Source of the DNA: Betaproteobacteria bacterium | Lineage (GTDB): Bacteria; Pseudomonadota; Gammaproteobacteria; Burkholderiales; Casimicrobiaceae | Assembly: GCA_016704895.1 (NCBI GenBank) | Contig: JADIZG010000064.1 | Span: 1-64,000, forward strand | Reading direction: 5' to 3' | DNA length: 64,000 nt | In this document: piece by piece, positions 27,639-36,648 of the stretch | Layout: each line of letters begins with the position of its first letter | Position numbering within the stretch: position 1 is the first letter of the stretch | Notes under the pieces: model-generated | Databases searched by the model: none | What the model saw: only the letters and a program-made list of their open reading frames with translations | Told to the model about the DNA's origin: nothing | Position numbers and translations under genes: made by a program

Positions 27639-28326
27639 GCTGCGCCCGACGATCCTGCTCGTCGAGGACGAGCCGGAGATCCGGAGGTTCCTGCGCACCT
27701 CGCTCGGCTCGGAGGGCTTTCGTGTGGTCGAGTCGGCCACCGGGCGCCGCGGGTCGATCGACGCCGCGACGCACAAGCCGGACGTCGCGATCGTCGACCT
27801 CGGGCTCCCGGACATGGACGGCATCGCCGTGATCAGCAACATCCGCTCGTGGTCGCCGATGCCGATCATCGTTCTGTCCGCCCGCGTCCTGGAGCGCGGG
27901 AAGATCGAGGCGTTCGAGGCGGGGGCGGACGACTACGTGACCAAGCCGTTCGGCATCGGCGAGCTCGTCGCGCGCATTCGCGTCGCGTTACGGCACGCGG
28001 TGCGTCTGCGAAACGGGGAGCGCGTCCTCCTGCTCGACGACGCCTCGATCGACCTCGAGAAGCGGCGCGTGCTGCGCGGAGGGGCCGAGATTCGACTGAC
28101 GCCGATCGAGTTCCGGCTGGTCGCGGTGCTCGCGAGACACGCCGGGAGGGTCGTCACGCACCGGCAGCTGCTGCGCGAGGTGTGGGGGCCGACGCACGAG
28201 AACGACACGCACTACCTTCGCATCTACGTGAAGCAGCTGCGCGACAAGCTCGAGTCCGACCCGGCGAATCCCCGTCACTTCGTGACCGAACTCGGCGTCG
28301 GCTATCGGCTCGAGCTCGCGGAGTGA
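27631..28326 (+). CDS. KdpE-like OmpR-family response regulator
   Basis: 231 residues. Receiver domain with acidic pocket (VEDEPEIRR), phosphoacceptor Asp in VAIVDLGLPDMDG and Lys in YVTKPFG; C-terminal winged-helix with EFRLVAVLARHAGRVVTHRQLL and HYLRIYVKQLR, closest in pattern to KdpE. The ATG overlaps the kinase stop, so the two are coupled partners. It would bind DNA as a phosphorylated dimer; targets may include kup or kdp genes elsewhere. Confidence 0.9.
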   Translation: MAELRPTILLVEDEPEIRRFLRTSLGSEGFRVVESATGRRGSIDAATHKPDVAIVDLGLPDMDGIAVISNIRSWSPMPIIVLSARVLERGKIEAFEAGADDYVTKPFGIGELVARIRVALRHAVRLRNGERVLLLDDASIDLEKRRVLRGGAEIRLTPIEFRLVAVLARHAGRVVTHRQLLREVWGPTHENDTHYLRIYVKQLRDKLESDPANPRHFVTELGVGYRLELAE

Positions 28327-28349
28327 GCAGGGCGGATCCCGCGCGCGAA

Positions 28350-28814
28350 TCAGCCGATTCCGGCGCCCGAACCGATCCAGCGCAAGGTCGCTCGTCGCCG
28401 TCCGCCGAAGTACGTGTCGAGCAGCCGCTCGAACACGGACCCCGGCGGCGAAGCCGACGCGAACAGCGTCGCGCTGGACCGGAGCTTCAGATCGTCGGGC
28501 GAGCCGAGGATCTCGTGCGCAGAGCGTCCTGCGACCGCCAGCACGGCGTCGGCGCACTCGACGAGCCGCGGACCGAGCACGGGGTGGGCGAGGTAGGCGC
28601 GCGCCTCGTCGACGCTCCTGATCGCGAAGTGCCGGGAGGTCGCGCTGATCCCCAGGCCGGCGAACTGCGGAAAGACGTACCACATCCAGTGCGATCGCTT
28701 GCGGCCGTTGCGGAGCTCCGACAGAGCCGTCTCGTAGACGCCCTCCTGCGCATCGCTGAAGCGTCGCAGATCGTGAGGGTCGCCATAGGAACCTCGGGCA
28801 CGCGCGTTCGTCAT
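28350..28814 (-). CDS. DUF1810 family protein
   Basis: 154 residues, function unknown. Matches the DUF1810 pattern: DLRRFSDAQEGVYETALSELRNG, then KRSHWMWYVFPQFAGLG and SRHFAIRSVDEARAYLAHPVLGPRL. It is small, helical, cytoplasmic, without signal peptide. It is convergent with the KdpE-like gene (23-base gap) and followed by the gamma-glutamyltransferase gene on the same strand, with no evident functional link. Confidence 0.88.
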   Translation of the reverse strand: MTNARARGSYGDPHDLRRFSDAQEGVYETALSELRNGRKRSHWMWYVFPQFAGLGISATSRHFAIRSVDEARAYLAHPVLGPRLVECADAVLAVAGRSAHEILGSPDDLKLRSSATLFASASPPGSVFERLLDTYFGGRRRATLRWIGSGAGIG

Positions 28815-28840
28815 GGTCGCCTGTGGCGCCCCGCGGTTCG

Positions 28841-30430
28841 TCAGAACCCCGCCGCCTGCCCGTCCCGGCGCGGATCGGACGCGGCGAGGAAGCCGCCGTC
28901 GATCTTCACGACGAACTGGCCGGCGCCGAAGTCGAAGTAGCTGTCGGGCGACGACGTGATCCGGTGACCCAGCGCGGCGAGCCCGGCGCCAACCTTCGGC
29001 GCGAACGTCGGCTCGACGTCGAGCGTGCCCTCGCGGTTCCAGCGCCAGCGCGGCGCGTCGAGCGCGGCCTGCGCGTTCATGCCGTGGTCGAGCATCCTCA
29101 CGAGCGTCTGCACGTGCCCCTGCGGCTGGATGGGCCCGCCCATCACGCCGAACGCCGCGAGCGGCGCGCCATCGCGCGTCAGGAATCCCGGGATGATCGT
29201 GTGAAACGGACGCTTGCCGCCTTCCAGCGCATTCGCGTGCGCGGGATCGAGCGAGAACCCGGCGCCGCGGTTCTGCAGGCTGATCCCGGTGCCCGGAACG
29301 ACGACGCCGGATCCGAAGCCCATGTAGTTCGACTGGATCAGCGAGACCATCATCCCCTGCGCGTCGCCGGTCGCCAGGTAGACGGTGCCGCCCGTCGGCG
29401 GCGCGCCGGGACCGAAATCCTGCGCGCGCGCGGGATCGATCAGCTTCGCGCGCGTCGCGAGGTAGCCCGGGTCGAGCATGGCTTCGGGCGGGACCCTCAT
29501 GTGCGCGCGGTCCGCGACGTAGCGGTAGATGTCGGCGAACGCGAGCTTCATCGCTTCGATCGCGCGGTGCTGCGCGGCGACCGAGTCGGGCGCGTCGTCC
29601 GAAGGGCCGAGCGACTGCAGGATGCCGAGCGCGATCAGCGCGGCGATGCCCTGGCCGTTCGGCGGGATCTCGTGGACGGTCGTGCCGCGGTAGTCGAAGC
29701 CGAGCGGCGTCACCCAGTCGCATTCGTGGCGCGCGAAGTCGCCGGGCGTGTGCGGCGCCCCGTGCCGCTTCGCGTCGCCGGCCATCGTCCGCGCGAGCTC
29801 GCCGCGGTAGAACGCCTCACCGCCGGAGGTCGCGATCGCCTCGAGCGATCGCGCCATCGGCGGGCAGCGGAACGTCTCGCCGGCGTGCGGCGCACGCCCG
29901 TGCGGCAGGAAGTGCTCGGCGTATCCGAGGTCGTGCGGCAGCACCGCCGCCGCGCGCTGCCACTGCGCGGCGATGACCGGCGAGACGAGCCAACCGTCGC
30001 GTGCGTAGCGGATTGCAGGCTCGAACAGCTCGGCAAACGGCAGGCGCCCGTACCGTGTCGACAGCGCCACCCAACCGGAGACCGCACCGGGAATCGTGAC
30101 GGCTTCCCAGCCGCGCTGCGGCATCGCGGCTTCGCGCGCGTAACGCGCAGCGGTCGCGGCCGCGGGCGCACGGCCGGAGGCATTCAGGCCGGCGAGCTCG
30201 CGGCCGTCCCACACGATGGCGAAGAGATCCGAGCCGATCCCGTTGGACACCGGCTCGACGACGGCGAGCGTGATCGCGGTGGCGACTGCCGCGTCGACGG
30301 CGTTGCCGCCGCGCGCGAGCATCGCGAGCCCGGCCTGCGTCGCGAGCGGCTGGCTCGTCGCGACGACGTTCCGTGCGAGGACCGGCTGTCGGCGCGACGG
30401 GTAGGGCAGCGACCAGTCGAGCGCGGTCAT
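28841..30430 (-). CDS. ggt: Gamma-glutamyltransferase family protein
   Basis: 529 residues, an Ntn-hydrolase precursor that self-cleaves before a Thr to make two subunits. The likely nucleophile is the Thr of PTGGTVYLATGDAQG. GNAVDAAVATAITLAVVEP and NGIGSDLFAIVWDG are typical of the large subunit; GGKRPFHTIIPGF and GVMGGPIQPQGHVQ belong to the small one. No signal peptide is visible, which suits the cytoplasmic GGT-like group that acts on gamma-glutamyl or other amides rather than periplasmic glutathione. It lies 10 bases after tctA on the same strand, so it may process the carboxylate or amide imported by TctAB. Confidence 0.9.
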   Translation of the reverse strand: MTALDWSLPYPSRRQPVLARNVVATSQPLATQAGLAMLARGGNAVDAAVATAITLAVVEPVSNGIGSDLFAIVWDGRELAGLNASGRAPAAATAARYAREAAMPQRGWEAVTIPGAVSGWVALSTRYGRLPFAELFEPAIRYARDGWLVSPVIAAQWQRAAAVLPHDLGYAEHFLPHGRAPHAGETFRCPPMARSLEAIATSGGEAFYRGELARTMAGDAKRHGAPHTPGDFARHECDWVTPLGFDYRGTTVHEIPPNGQGIAALIALGILQSLGPSDDAPDSVAAQHRAIEAMKLAFADIYRYVADRAHMRVPPEAMLDPGYLATRAKLIDPARAQDFGPGAPPTGGTVYLATGDAQGMMVSLIQSNYMGFGSGVVVPGTGISLQNRGAGFSLDPAHANALEGGKRPFHTIIPGFLTRDGAPLAAFGVMGGPIQPQGHVQTLVRMLDHGMNAQAALDAPRWRWNREGTLDVEPTFAPKVGAGLAALGHRITSSPDSYFDFGAGQFVVKIDGGFLAASDPRRDGQAAGF

Positions 30431-30440
30431 GCCGGAACGC

Positions 30441-31949
30441 CTACGCCGCCTCCTCGTGGAACGCCTCTTCGCGCGTCTTGCGCACGGCGGGCAGCACGAT
30501 GATCAGCAGGAGCAGGCCGGCGGCGACGAGCATCCCGAGCGAGAGGGGGCGCGTGAAGAACACGGTCGGGTCGCCGCGCGAGAGCAGCAGCGCGCGCCGC
30601 AGGTTCTCCTCCATCAGCGGCCCGAGGATGAAGCCCAGGAGCAGGGGCGCGGGCTCGCACTCGAACTTGACGAAGACCCAGCCCAGCACGCCGAACACCA
30701 CGGTCATCAGCACGTCGAACACGTTGTTCTGCAGGCTGTAGACGCCGATGCAGCAGAACAGCAGGATCGCCGGGTAGAGCAGCCGGTACGGGACGCGGAG
30801 CAGCTTCACCCACAGTCCGATCATCGGCAGGTTGAGCACGACGAGCATCAGGTTGCCGATCCACATCGACGCGATGAGCCCCCAGAACAGCGTCGGGTTG
30901 CTGGTCATCACCTGCGGGCCCGGCTGGATGTTGTGGATCATCATGGCCGCGACCATCAGCGCCATCACCGCGTTGGGCGGGATGCCGAGCGTGAGCAGCG
31001 GGATGAACGACGTCTGCGCGCCGGCGTTGTTGGCGCTCTCCGGGCCGGCGACGCCGCGGATCGCCCCCTTGCCGAACTGCGACGGATCCTTCGCGAGCTT
31101 CTTCTCGAGCGTGTAGGCCGCGAACGCGGACAGGAGCGCGCCGCCGCCGGGAAGGATGCCGAGCACCGAGCCCAGCCCCGTTCCGCGCAGGATGGCGGGC
31201 AGCGCCTCCTTGAACTCGGCCCAGCTGAGGCGCAGGCGGCCGACCTTGTCGGTGAACACCTCGCGGTGCTCCTTGTGCTCGAGGTTGACGATGATCTCGG
31301 CGAAGCCGAACAGGCCCATCGCGACGACGACGAAGCCGATGCCGTCCGACATCTCGGCGACGCCGAACGTGAATCGCTGCAGGCCCGAGTTGACGTCGGT
31401 CCCGATGATGCCGAGCAGGAGCCCCAGCACGATCATCGCGATCGCCTTGACGAGGGAGCCCGACGCCAGCACGACCGCCGCGATCAGGCCCAGCACCATC
31501 AGCGAGAAGTACTCGGCGGGCCCGAACTTCAGCGCGAACTCGGCGAGCGGCGGCGCGAACGCCGCCACGACCAGCGTGGCGAACGTGCCGGCGATGAACG
31601 ATCCGATCGCCGCGATCGCGAGCGCCTGTCCCGCGCGTCCGCGGCGCGCCATCTGGTAGCCGTCGAGGCAGGTGACGACCGACGACGACTCGCCGGGCAG
31701 GTTGACGAGGATCGCGGTCGTCGACCCGCCGTACTGCGCGCCGTAGTAGATGCCGGCGAGCATGATCAGCGCGGACGTCGGGCGCAGCGCGTAGGTGATC
31801 GGCAGCAGCATCGCGATCGTCGCCACCGGACCGATGCCGGGCAGCACGCCGATCAGCGTGCCGAGCAGCACGCCGATGAACGCGTAGAAGATGTTCTGGA
31901 ACGTGAGCGCGACCTGGAAGCCCAGCGCGAGGTTGGCGAGGAGGTCCAT
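30441..31949 (-). CDS. tctA: Tripartite tricarboxylate transporter large permease TctA
   Basis: 502 residues, about 12 membrane helices. Signature LIGVLPGIGPVATIAMLLP near the N-terminus and YGGSTTAILVNLPGESSSV are those of TctA. It is the main translocation subunit of the TTT secondary transporters for citrate or other carboxylates, working with TctB and a periplasmic TctC-type binder. tctB is three bases upstream; no tctC is adjacent, but a TctC/Bug gene is at 16.1 kb. Confidence 0.95.
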   Translation of the reverse strand: MDLLANLALGFQVALTFQNIFYAFIGVLLGTLIGVLPGIGPVATIAMLLPITYALRPTSALIMLAGIYYGAQYGGSTTAILVNLPGESSSVVTCLDGYQMARRGRAGQALAIAAIGSFIAGTFATLVVAAFAPPLAEFALKFGPAEYFSLMVLGLIAAVVLASGSLVKAIAMIVLGLLLGIIGTDVNSGLQRFTFGVAEMSDGIGFVVVAMGLFGFAEIIVNLEHKEHREVFTDKVGRLRLSWAEFKEALPAILRGTGLGSVLGILPGGGALLSAFAAYTLEKKLAKDPSQFGKGAIRGVAGPESANNAGAQTSFIPLLTLGIPPNAVMALMVAAMMIHNIQPGPQVMTSNPTLFWGLIASMWIGNLMLVVLNLPMIGLWVKLLRVPYRLLYPAILLFCCIGVYSLQNNVFDVLMTVVFGVLGWVFVKFECEPAPLLLGFILGPLMEENLRRALLLSRGDPTVFFTRPLSLGMLVAAGLLLLIIVLPAVRKTREEAFHEEAA

Positions 31950-31952
31950 CGC

Positions 31953-32414
31953 TCAGTTCCCGCCCAGGAACGCCGGCAGGATCGGCAGCTGCAGCTTGAG
32001 GCCGTACCCGAAGACCGCGACGACGAACGCGGCGAGGACGACCGACGCGATCGTCGCCTCCTTCCATCGGAACTCGTGGCTCGCGACGCTCGACGCGAGG
32101 ACCAGCAGGACCGTGGCGAGGACGAGGCCGAGCGGGACGACGGTCAGCCCGAAGAGCAGCACGCTGCCCAGGACGACGACGAGCGGCTTCAGCGTGGGGA
32201 GCGATATCCGCGCCCCGGTCGTGCGCAGGCTCTTGAAGATCAGGATCGCCCCCAGCACGATCAGGATGATGCCCAGCGCGCGCGGGAAGTATCCGGGCCC
32301 CATGCGGGCGGCGGTGCCCGCCGGGTAGGTGGCCCCGAGGACGACGGCGACGAGTCCGAAGCCCGCGAACAGACAGCCCGATCCGAAGTCCTTCGGGTTG
32401 CGAATCAGCGACAT
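31953..32414 (-). CDS. tctB: Tripartite tricarboxylate transporter small subunit TctB
   Basis: 153 residues with four predicted helices. The early segment TAARMGPGYFPRALGIILIVLGAIL is characteristic of TctB. It is the small membrane partner of TctA and opens the tctB-tctA-ggt transcript. A region of 190 bases lies upstream before the ppiC gene, including a long hairpin. Confidence 0.9.
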   Translation of the reverse strand: MSLIRNPKDFGSGCLFAGFGLVAVVLGATYPAGTAARMGPGYFPRALGIILIVLGAILIFKSLRTTGARISLPTLKPLVVVLGSVLLFGLTVVPLGLVLATVLLVLASSVASHEFRWKEATIASVVLAAFVVAVFGYGLKLQLPILPAFLGGN

Positions 32415-32552
32415 TTCCCCTCCGAGCGGCGCCGAACGTCGCCTCGCACTTCCGGGAGGCTTACGCCGCGAAGCGCGAAAGATACCACGGCGCTTCGATG
32501 TTTCGGCCTCCGCGCCGGCGCGGGGGCGGGTGGATGCGGGGTCCGGAACGAC

Positions 32553-32579
32553 GAAGGGCAGGCGCGAGGCCTGCCCTTC
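32553..32579 (-). terminator. Long GC-rich hairpin downstream of ppiC
   Basis: Perfect 11-bp inverted repeat GAAGGGCAGGC / GCCTGCCCTTC with GCGAG loop, about 25 bases past the ppiC stop. There is no T-run on either side, so it may act as a 3' stabiliser or a rho-independent stop of the atypical U-less kind. Confidence 0.5.
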
Positions 32580-32604
32580 GTCGCGAACGCGGCGATCCCG
32601 TCGA

Positions 32605-33408
32605 TCAGAGACCGTTCTTCGCGCGGAGGTCGCGGAAGTACTTGTCGAGTTGCTGCGCCTGCAGGCGCTGCGAGAGCTGGGGCTTCACCTCGTCGAACGA
32701 CGGCACCTTTGCCTCGCGCACGTCCTCGACCAGGATCACGTGCCAGCCGAACTGCGTCTGCACCGGCTGCGGCGTGAACTTGCCCTTCTCGGCCTTGACC
32801 ATCGCGTCGGAGAACGGCTTGACGAAGTTCGCCGGCGCGTTCCAGTCGAGGTCGCCGCCGCGATCCTTCGAGCCCGGGTCCTTCGAGCGCGCCTTCGCGA
32901 GGTCCGCGAACTTCCCGCCCTTCTGGAGCTCGGTGATCACGTCCTTCGCCTCGGCCTCCGTATCGACCAGGATGTGCGCGACCTTGTACTCGCGGTCGCC
33001 GATCTGGGCCTTGATGCCGTCGTACTCCTTGCGCAGCGCCGCGTCCGGGACCGGGTTGTTCTTGATCCAGTCGGCGACGTACGCGCGCACGAGCACCGTC
33101 TGCGACGCGAGCTCCATCTGCGACTTGACGTCGGCGTTCTTGTCCATCCCCTTCTTGCGGGCCTCGCGCGCGAGCAGCTCGCGCGTGTTGAGCTCCTCGC
33201 GGACCGCGGCGCGAAGCTCCGGCGTGTCCTGCTGGCCCTGCGCCGTCCGGTCCTTCAGCACGATGTCGAACTGCGCCTGCGGATAGAGCGCCTTGCCTTC
33301 GGCGGCCTTGGCGGCGGGGGCCGCCTTGGGCGCGGCGGGCGCCTGGGCGAAGGCGGTGGGGAGCGCGAGCGCGGCCATGACGGCGAGCGCGATCGTGGTA
33401 CGGGTCAT
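32605..33408 (-). CDS. Periplasmic parvulin-type peptidyl-prolyl isomerase
   Basis: 267 residues. Signal peptide to AFA-QA, an Ala/Pro/Lys linker, a SurA-like helical chaperone region, and a parvulin domain (about 130-230) with REYKVAHILVD, GGDLDWNAP and TQFGWHVILVED. It assists outer-membrane or secreted protein folding. The ATG overlaps the bolA stop (ATGA). The order yciB-bolA-ppiC is a known conserved arrangement in Betaproteobacteria. Confidence 0.93.
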   Translation of the reverse strand: MTRTTIALAVMAALALPTAFAQAPAAPKAAPAAKAAEGKALYPQAQFDIVLKDRTAQGQQDTPELRAAVREELNTRELLAREARKKGMDKNADVKSQMELASQTVLVRAYVADWIKNNPVPDAALRKEYDGIKAQIGDREYKVAHILVDTEAEAKDVITELQKGGKFADLAKARSKDPGSKDRGGDLDWNAPANFVKPFSDAMVKAEKGKFTPQPVQTQFGWHVILVEDVREAKVPSFDEVKPQLSQRLQAQQLDKYFRDLRAKNGL

Positions 33409-33698
33409 CGAACGGTCCTTTCGTGGGAGGAGAAATACTCGTCAGGGGTGTACGCGCGGATCGCCAGCGCGTGCACCGGATGGGGAATCAGGTCAACGAC
33501 CCGGTCGAGCACGGCCCGGTGGCGGGCGAGGCGCGCGGCCCCGGCGAAACGCTCTGACACGACGGTGACGGAAAAGTGCCCGGCGCCGCCCGCCGCGCCG
33601 GCATGGCCGGCATGGGCCGCGCTGTCGTCCTCGAGCGCCACGTGCACCGGGTCGAGCGCGGCAAGGCGCTCGACGATCAGGTCGCCGAGGGCGGTCAC
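33405..33698 (-). CDS. bolA: BolA family protein
   Basis: 97 residues from a GTG that overlaps the yciB stop. The class II KH-like BolA fold is indicated by LDPVHVALEDDSAAHAGH, GHFSVTVVSERFAG and the C-terminal PHPVHALAIRAYTPDEY. BolA proteins act with monothiol glutaredoxins in iron-sulfur handling and influence cell shape. It is coupled to both neighbours by four-base overlaps. Confidence 0.92.
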   Translation of the reverse strand: MTALGDLIVERLAALDPVHVALEDDSAAHAGHAGAAGGAGHFSVTVVSERFAGAARLARHRAVLDRVVDLIPHPVHALAIRAYTPDEYFSSHERTVR

Positions 33699-34240
33699 GG
33701 CCGCGGGGCCTCCTCGCCGGGGTCCTGCATGTGCCGGGCGAGCCACAACCCCTGCCCGACCGCGAACACGAGGACGAGCCCGATGCCGCCCCACACCTTG
33801 AAGTTCACCCAGGTGTCGGTCGGGAAATGGAAGGCGACGTACCAGTTGGCCACCGCCATCGCCGCGAAGAACGCGACCCACGACCAGGTGACGGTCGACC
33901 AGACGGGCGGCGGCAGCGTCACGTCGCGCAGGAGCCCGGCGATCAGGTCGCGCCCGAACGCGACCTTGCCCACGGCCAGCACCGTGCCGAAGAGCGCATA
34001 GAGGACGGTGGGCTTCCACTTGATGAAGGTCTCGTCCTGCAACGCCAGCGTCGCGCCGCCGAAGACGACGATGATCGCGAACGACAGCCAGTGGACGGCC
34101 GAGATCTTCCGGCGCCACGCGAAATAGGCGATCTGGGCGACCGAGGCGACGATCGCGACCGCGGTGGCGGCGTAGATGCCCTGCCACTTGTACGCGACGA
34201 AGAACAGGATCAGCGGAAAGTAGTCGGCGATGAGCTGCAT
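33695..34240 (-). CDS. yciB: Septation protein A (YciB/IspZ), inner-membrane protein
   Basis: 181 residues with five to six hydrophobic helices. DYFPLILFFVAYKWQGIYAAT at the start and DETFIKWKPTVLYALFG, WNLANWYV-like segment (MAVANWYVAFHFPTDTWVNFK) are family hallmarks. It is needed for normal septum and envelope integrity. A TATAAT on the minus strand at 34292-34297, about 52 bases before the ATG, probably drives yciB-bolA-ppiC. Confidence 0.95.
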   Translation of the reverse strand: MQLIADYFPLILFFVAYKWQGIYAATAVAIVASVAQIAYFAWRRKISAVHWLSFAIIVVFGGATLALQDETFIKWKPTVLYALFGTVLAVGKVAFGRDLIAGLLRDVTLPPPVWSTVTWSWVAFFAAMAVANWYVAFHFPTDTWVNFKVWGGIGLVLVFAVGQGLWLARHMQDPGEEAPRP

Positions 34241-34292
34241 GGCGTCCGGGACGCCCGCGGGGCGGTCGGGGCCCCGCGAGGCTAATCGAGCA

Positions 34293-34928
34293 TTATAGCC
34301 CGGACGCGGGCAGGGGGCTGCGGCCCCCCTTGCGGGCGGCGACGCGGATTCCGGACGCGCGCCCGAGCAGGCGCGCGAAGCGCTCCCAGTCGAAGGCCGG
34401 GCCCGGGTCGGACTTGCGGCCCGGGGCCACGTCGCTGTGGCCGGCGACCTCCCGATCGGCCAGCGCCCGCGAGCCGGCGGACGAGCACGGCGAGCCTCGC
34501 GTACTGCTTCGCCGTGTAGGGCCGGTCGTCGGTGCCCTCGAGTTCGATGCCGATCGAGAAGTCGTTGCAGCGCTCGCGGCCCTTCCAGCGCGACGCGCCC
34601 GCATGCCAGGCGCGGTCGCCGCACGCGACGAACTGGAGGAGCGTCCCGTCGCGCCGGATCAGGAAATGCGCGGACACGCGCAATCCCCCGAGGGTGCGGA
34701 AGGCCGGATGCGCGGCGGGGTCGAGCCGGTTGGTGAAGAGCCGCAGGATCGCATCGCCGCCGAACCGTCCCGGCGGCAGCGAGATGCCGTGGACGACGAC
34801 GAGCGTGACCTCGACGCCCTTCCGGGCGCCGGTCCGCATTGGGGGGAGCGAACGCGACGGATGCCGGCGAGCCAGCCGCGCCGGTCGAAACGGGCTCGCG
34901 GCGAGCCATGCGGGGCGGGAGGGGTCAC
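34293..34928 (-). pseudogene. ampD: 1,6-anhydro-N-acetylmuramyl-L-alanine amidase AmpD, two frameshifts
   Basis: Zn amidase of peptidoglycan recycling in the cytoplasm. Three frames carry consecutive parts: GWLAGIRRVRSPQCGPAPG (N-terminus, ending near 34830), then VTLVVVHGISLPPGRFGG with the first Zn-ligand His, FTNRLDPAAHPAF and NDFSIGIELEGTDD. After about 34480 comes VAGHSDVAPGRKSDPGPAF with the second ligand His and Asp. With both single-base shifts repaired this would be a normal AmpD of about 200 residues. All key residues remain, so errors in sequence are the simplest reason. Confidence 0.82.
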
Positions 34929-35025
34929 CGTGCGCTCCGTCCGTCGAGCCGGCTGCGAACGGTCCTCCCGCGCCCGGTCCGCCGGTGCGACAATCGCGGC
35001 GTGGAGCTCATCCTACGGACTTCCC

Positions 35026-35247
35026 GTGCTCGCGGCGCTCGTCGTCGGATACATCGCGGTCCGGCGCGTGATCCTGCGGCGCAGGCGAAGCCTCCAGGCA
35101 TACACGCGCACGCGCGACGAGCGCCTGCGCAAGTCGAAGCCGAAGGACCGTCGCACGTCGCGCGCCGAGATGCGCGCGAACGAAAGTCCGACGACCGTGA
35201 TCGACTCCATCCAGTCGAAGCCCAAGCCCGGATCCGACCGGCGGTAG
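35026..35247 (+). CDS. Possible small single-pass membrane protein
   Basis: 73 residues from a GTG: one hydrophobic helix (LAALVVGYIAV) followed by a strongly basic, Arg/Lys-rich tail ending KPKPGSDRR. The start is unsure; a GTG at 35001 in another frame, 6 bases after a GACAAT hexamer, could be the true start if one base were lost. No family recognised. It is divergent from ampD and convergent with the pilR-like gene. The codon pattern looks protein-like but the call is tentative. Confidence 0.35.
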   Translation: MLAALVVGYIAVRRVILRRRRSLQAYTRTRDERLRKSKPKDRRTSRAEMRANESPTTVIDSIQSKPKPGSDRR

Positions 35248-35281
35248 CGCGGATTCCGGCGGCGTCCGTCCATCCCGGGGC

Positions 35282-36626
35282 CTACTTGATCCCCAGCCGC
35301 TCCATCCGGTAGCGCATGGCGCGAAACGTGATGCCGAGCAGCTTCGCCGCCGCGGTGCGGTTGAAGCGCGTCTTCTCGAGCGCCTCGTTGATCGCCTGGC
35401 GCTCGACCCGGTCCAGGTAGTCCTGCAGCGGCCACTTCTCGCCCGGCGGCATCGCCGAGTCCTGCTCGTCCTCGTAGGGCGTGAGGTGCAGGTCGGCGGC
35501 CGTGATCCGCTGCGGGTCGGCGGTGAGCGAGAGCCCGCGCTCGAGGATGTTCTCGAGCTCGCGCACGTTGCCGGGAAACGGGTAGCGCTGCAGCGCGGCA
35601 TGCGCATCCGCCTCGAGCCGGGCGGGCGCGCCGCGGGAGAGCCGCGCGAGGATCGCGTCGGCGATGCCGGCGATGTCCTCCTGCATCTCGCGCAGCGGCG
35701 GCATCGCGAGCTCGATCACGTGCAGGCGATAGAACAGGTCCTGCCGGAACGCGCCCGCCTCGACGAGCGCGGGGAGCTTCTTGTGCGTGGCGCTGATGAT
35801 GCGGACGTCGACCGGCTCCTCCGCCGTCGATCCGACCTTGCGCACCTTCTTCTCCTGGATCGCGCGCAGGAGCTTGACCTGCATCGCGAGCGGCAGGTCG
35901 GCGACCTCGTCGAGGAACAGCGTCCCGCCATTCGCGGCCTGGAAGAAGCCGTCACGGTCGGCCTCGGCGCCGGTGAACGCGCCCTTCCGGTAGCCGAAGA
36001 ATTCGCTCTCCATCAGCTGCTCGGGAATCGCGCCGCAGTTGACCGCGATGAACGGCTGCGTGGCGCGGGGCCCGCCGCTGTGGATCATGCGCGCAGCGAG
36101 CTCCTTGCCGCTGCCGGACTCGCCGTTGATGAACACGGGCGCCTGGCTCTTCGCGAGCCGCTCGATCAGCCCGCGGACGTGCTGGATCGCCGGCGACTCG
36201 CCGAGCAGCTGGCTCGCCGCGGCCGTCCCGCCCGTCGGCTTGTCGGGCACCTTGAGCGCCTGCTTGACCAGTGCGCGCAGCTGCTCGAGCGCGACCGGCT
36301 TCGCCAGGTAGTCGAATGCCCCCGCCTTGAGCGCCGCGACGGCGTTCTCGGCGCTGCCGAACGCCGTGATCACGGCGACCGGCACGTCGAGGCCGTGCTG
36401 GTTGATGTGCTCGACGACGCGCAGGCCCTCGCCGTCGGGGGAGCCTCATGTCGGTGAGGCACAGGTCGAAGCTCTCGCGATCGAGCAGCGCGACCGCCTC
36501 CGCGACGGTCGCCGCGCGCTCGGTGTCGAGGCCCATGCGCGACAGCGTGAGCTCGAGCAGCTCGAGGAGATCGGGCTCGTCGTCGACGACGAGCACCTTG
36601 GGTTGGGTGCGGACTTTTCGGGACAA
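35282..36626 (-). pseudogene. pilR: PilR-like sigma-54 response regulator, one frameshift
   Basis: NtrC-family activator: receiver (VDDEPDLLELLELTLSR, phospho-Asp in DLCLTDMRLP), AAA+ domain with GESGSGKE, the sigma-54 contact loop GAFTGA and GTLFLDEVADLP, and a Fis-type C-terminal HTH. The frame breaks in the receiver at a CCCCC run near 36436; one C too many accounts for it. A TTG at 36626 with GGGAGGA before it is the likely start, 22 bases after the kinase stop. It probably pairs with the upstream kinase as PilS/PilR do for type IV pilus genes; no pil genes are in the window. Confidence 0.83.
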
Positions 36627-36648
36627 GGGGTCCTCCCGTCTTCGGGGG

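Noticed and set aside
24420..27869. A 1149-residue minus-strand open frame spanning kup and the KdpDE-like genes
   Set aside because: Only the stretch from 26459 down to about 24955 is Kup; the upstream part is antisense of the kinase and regulator genes.
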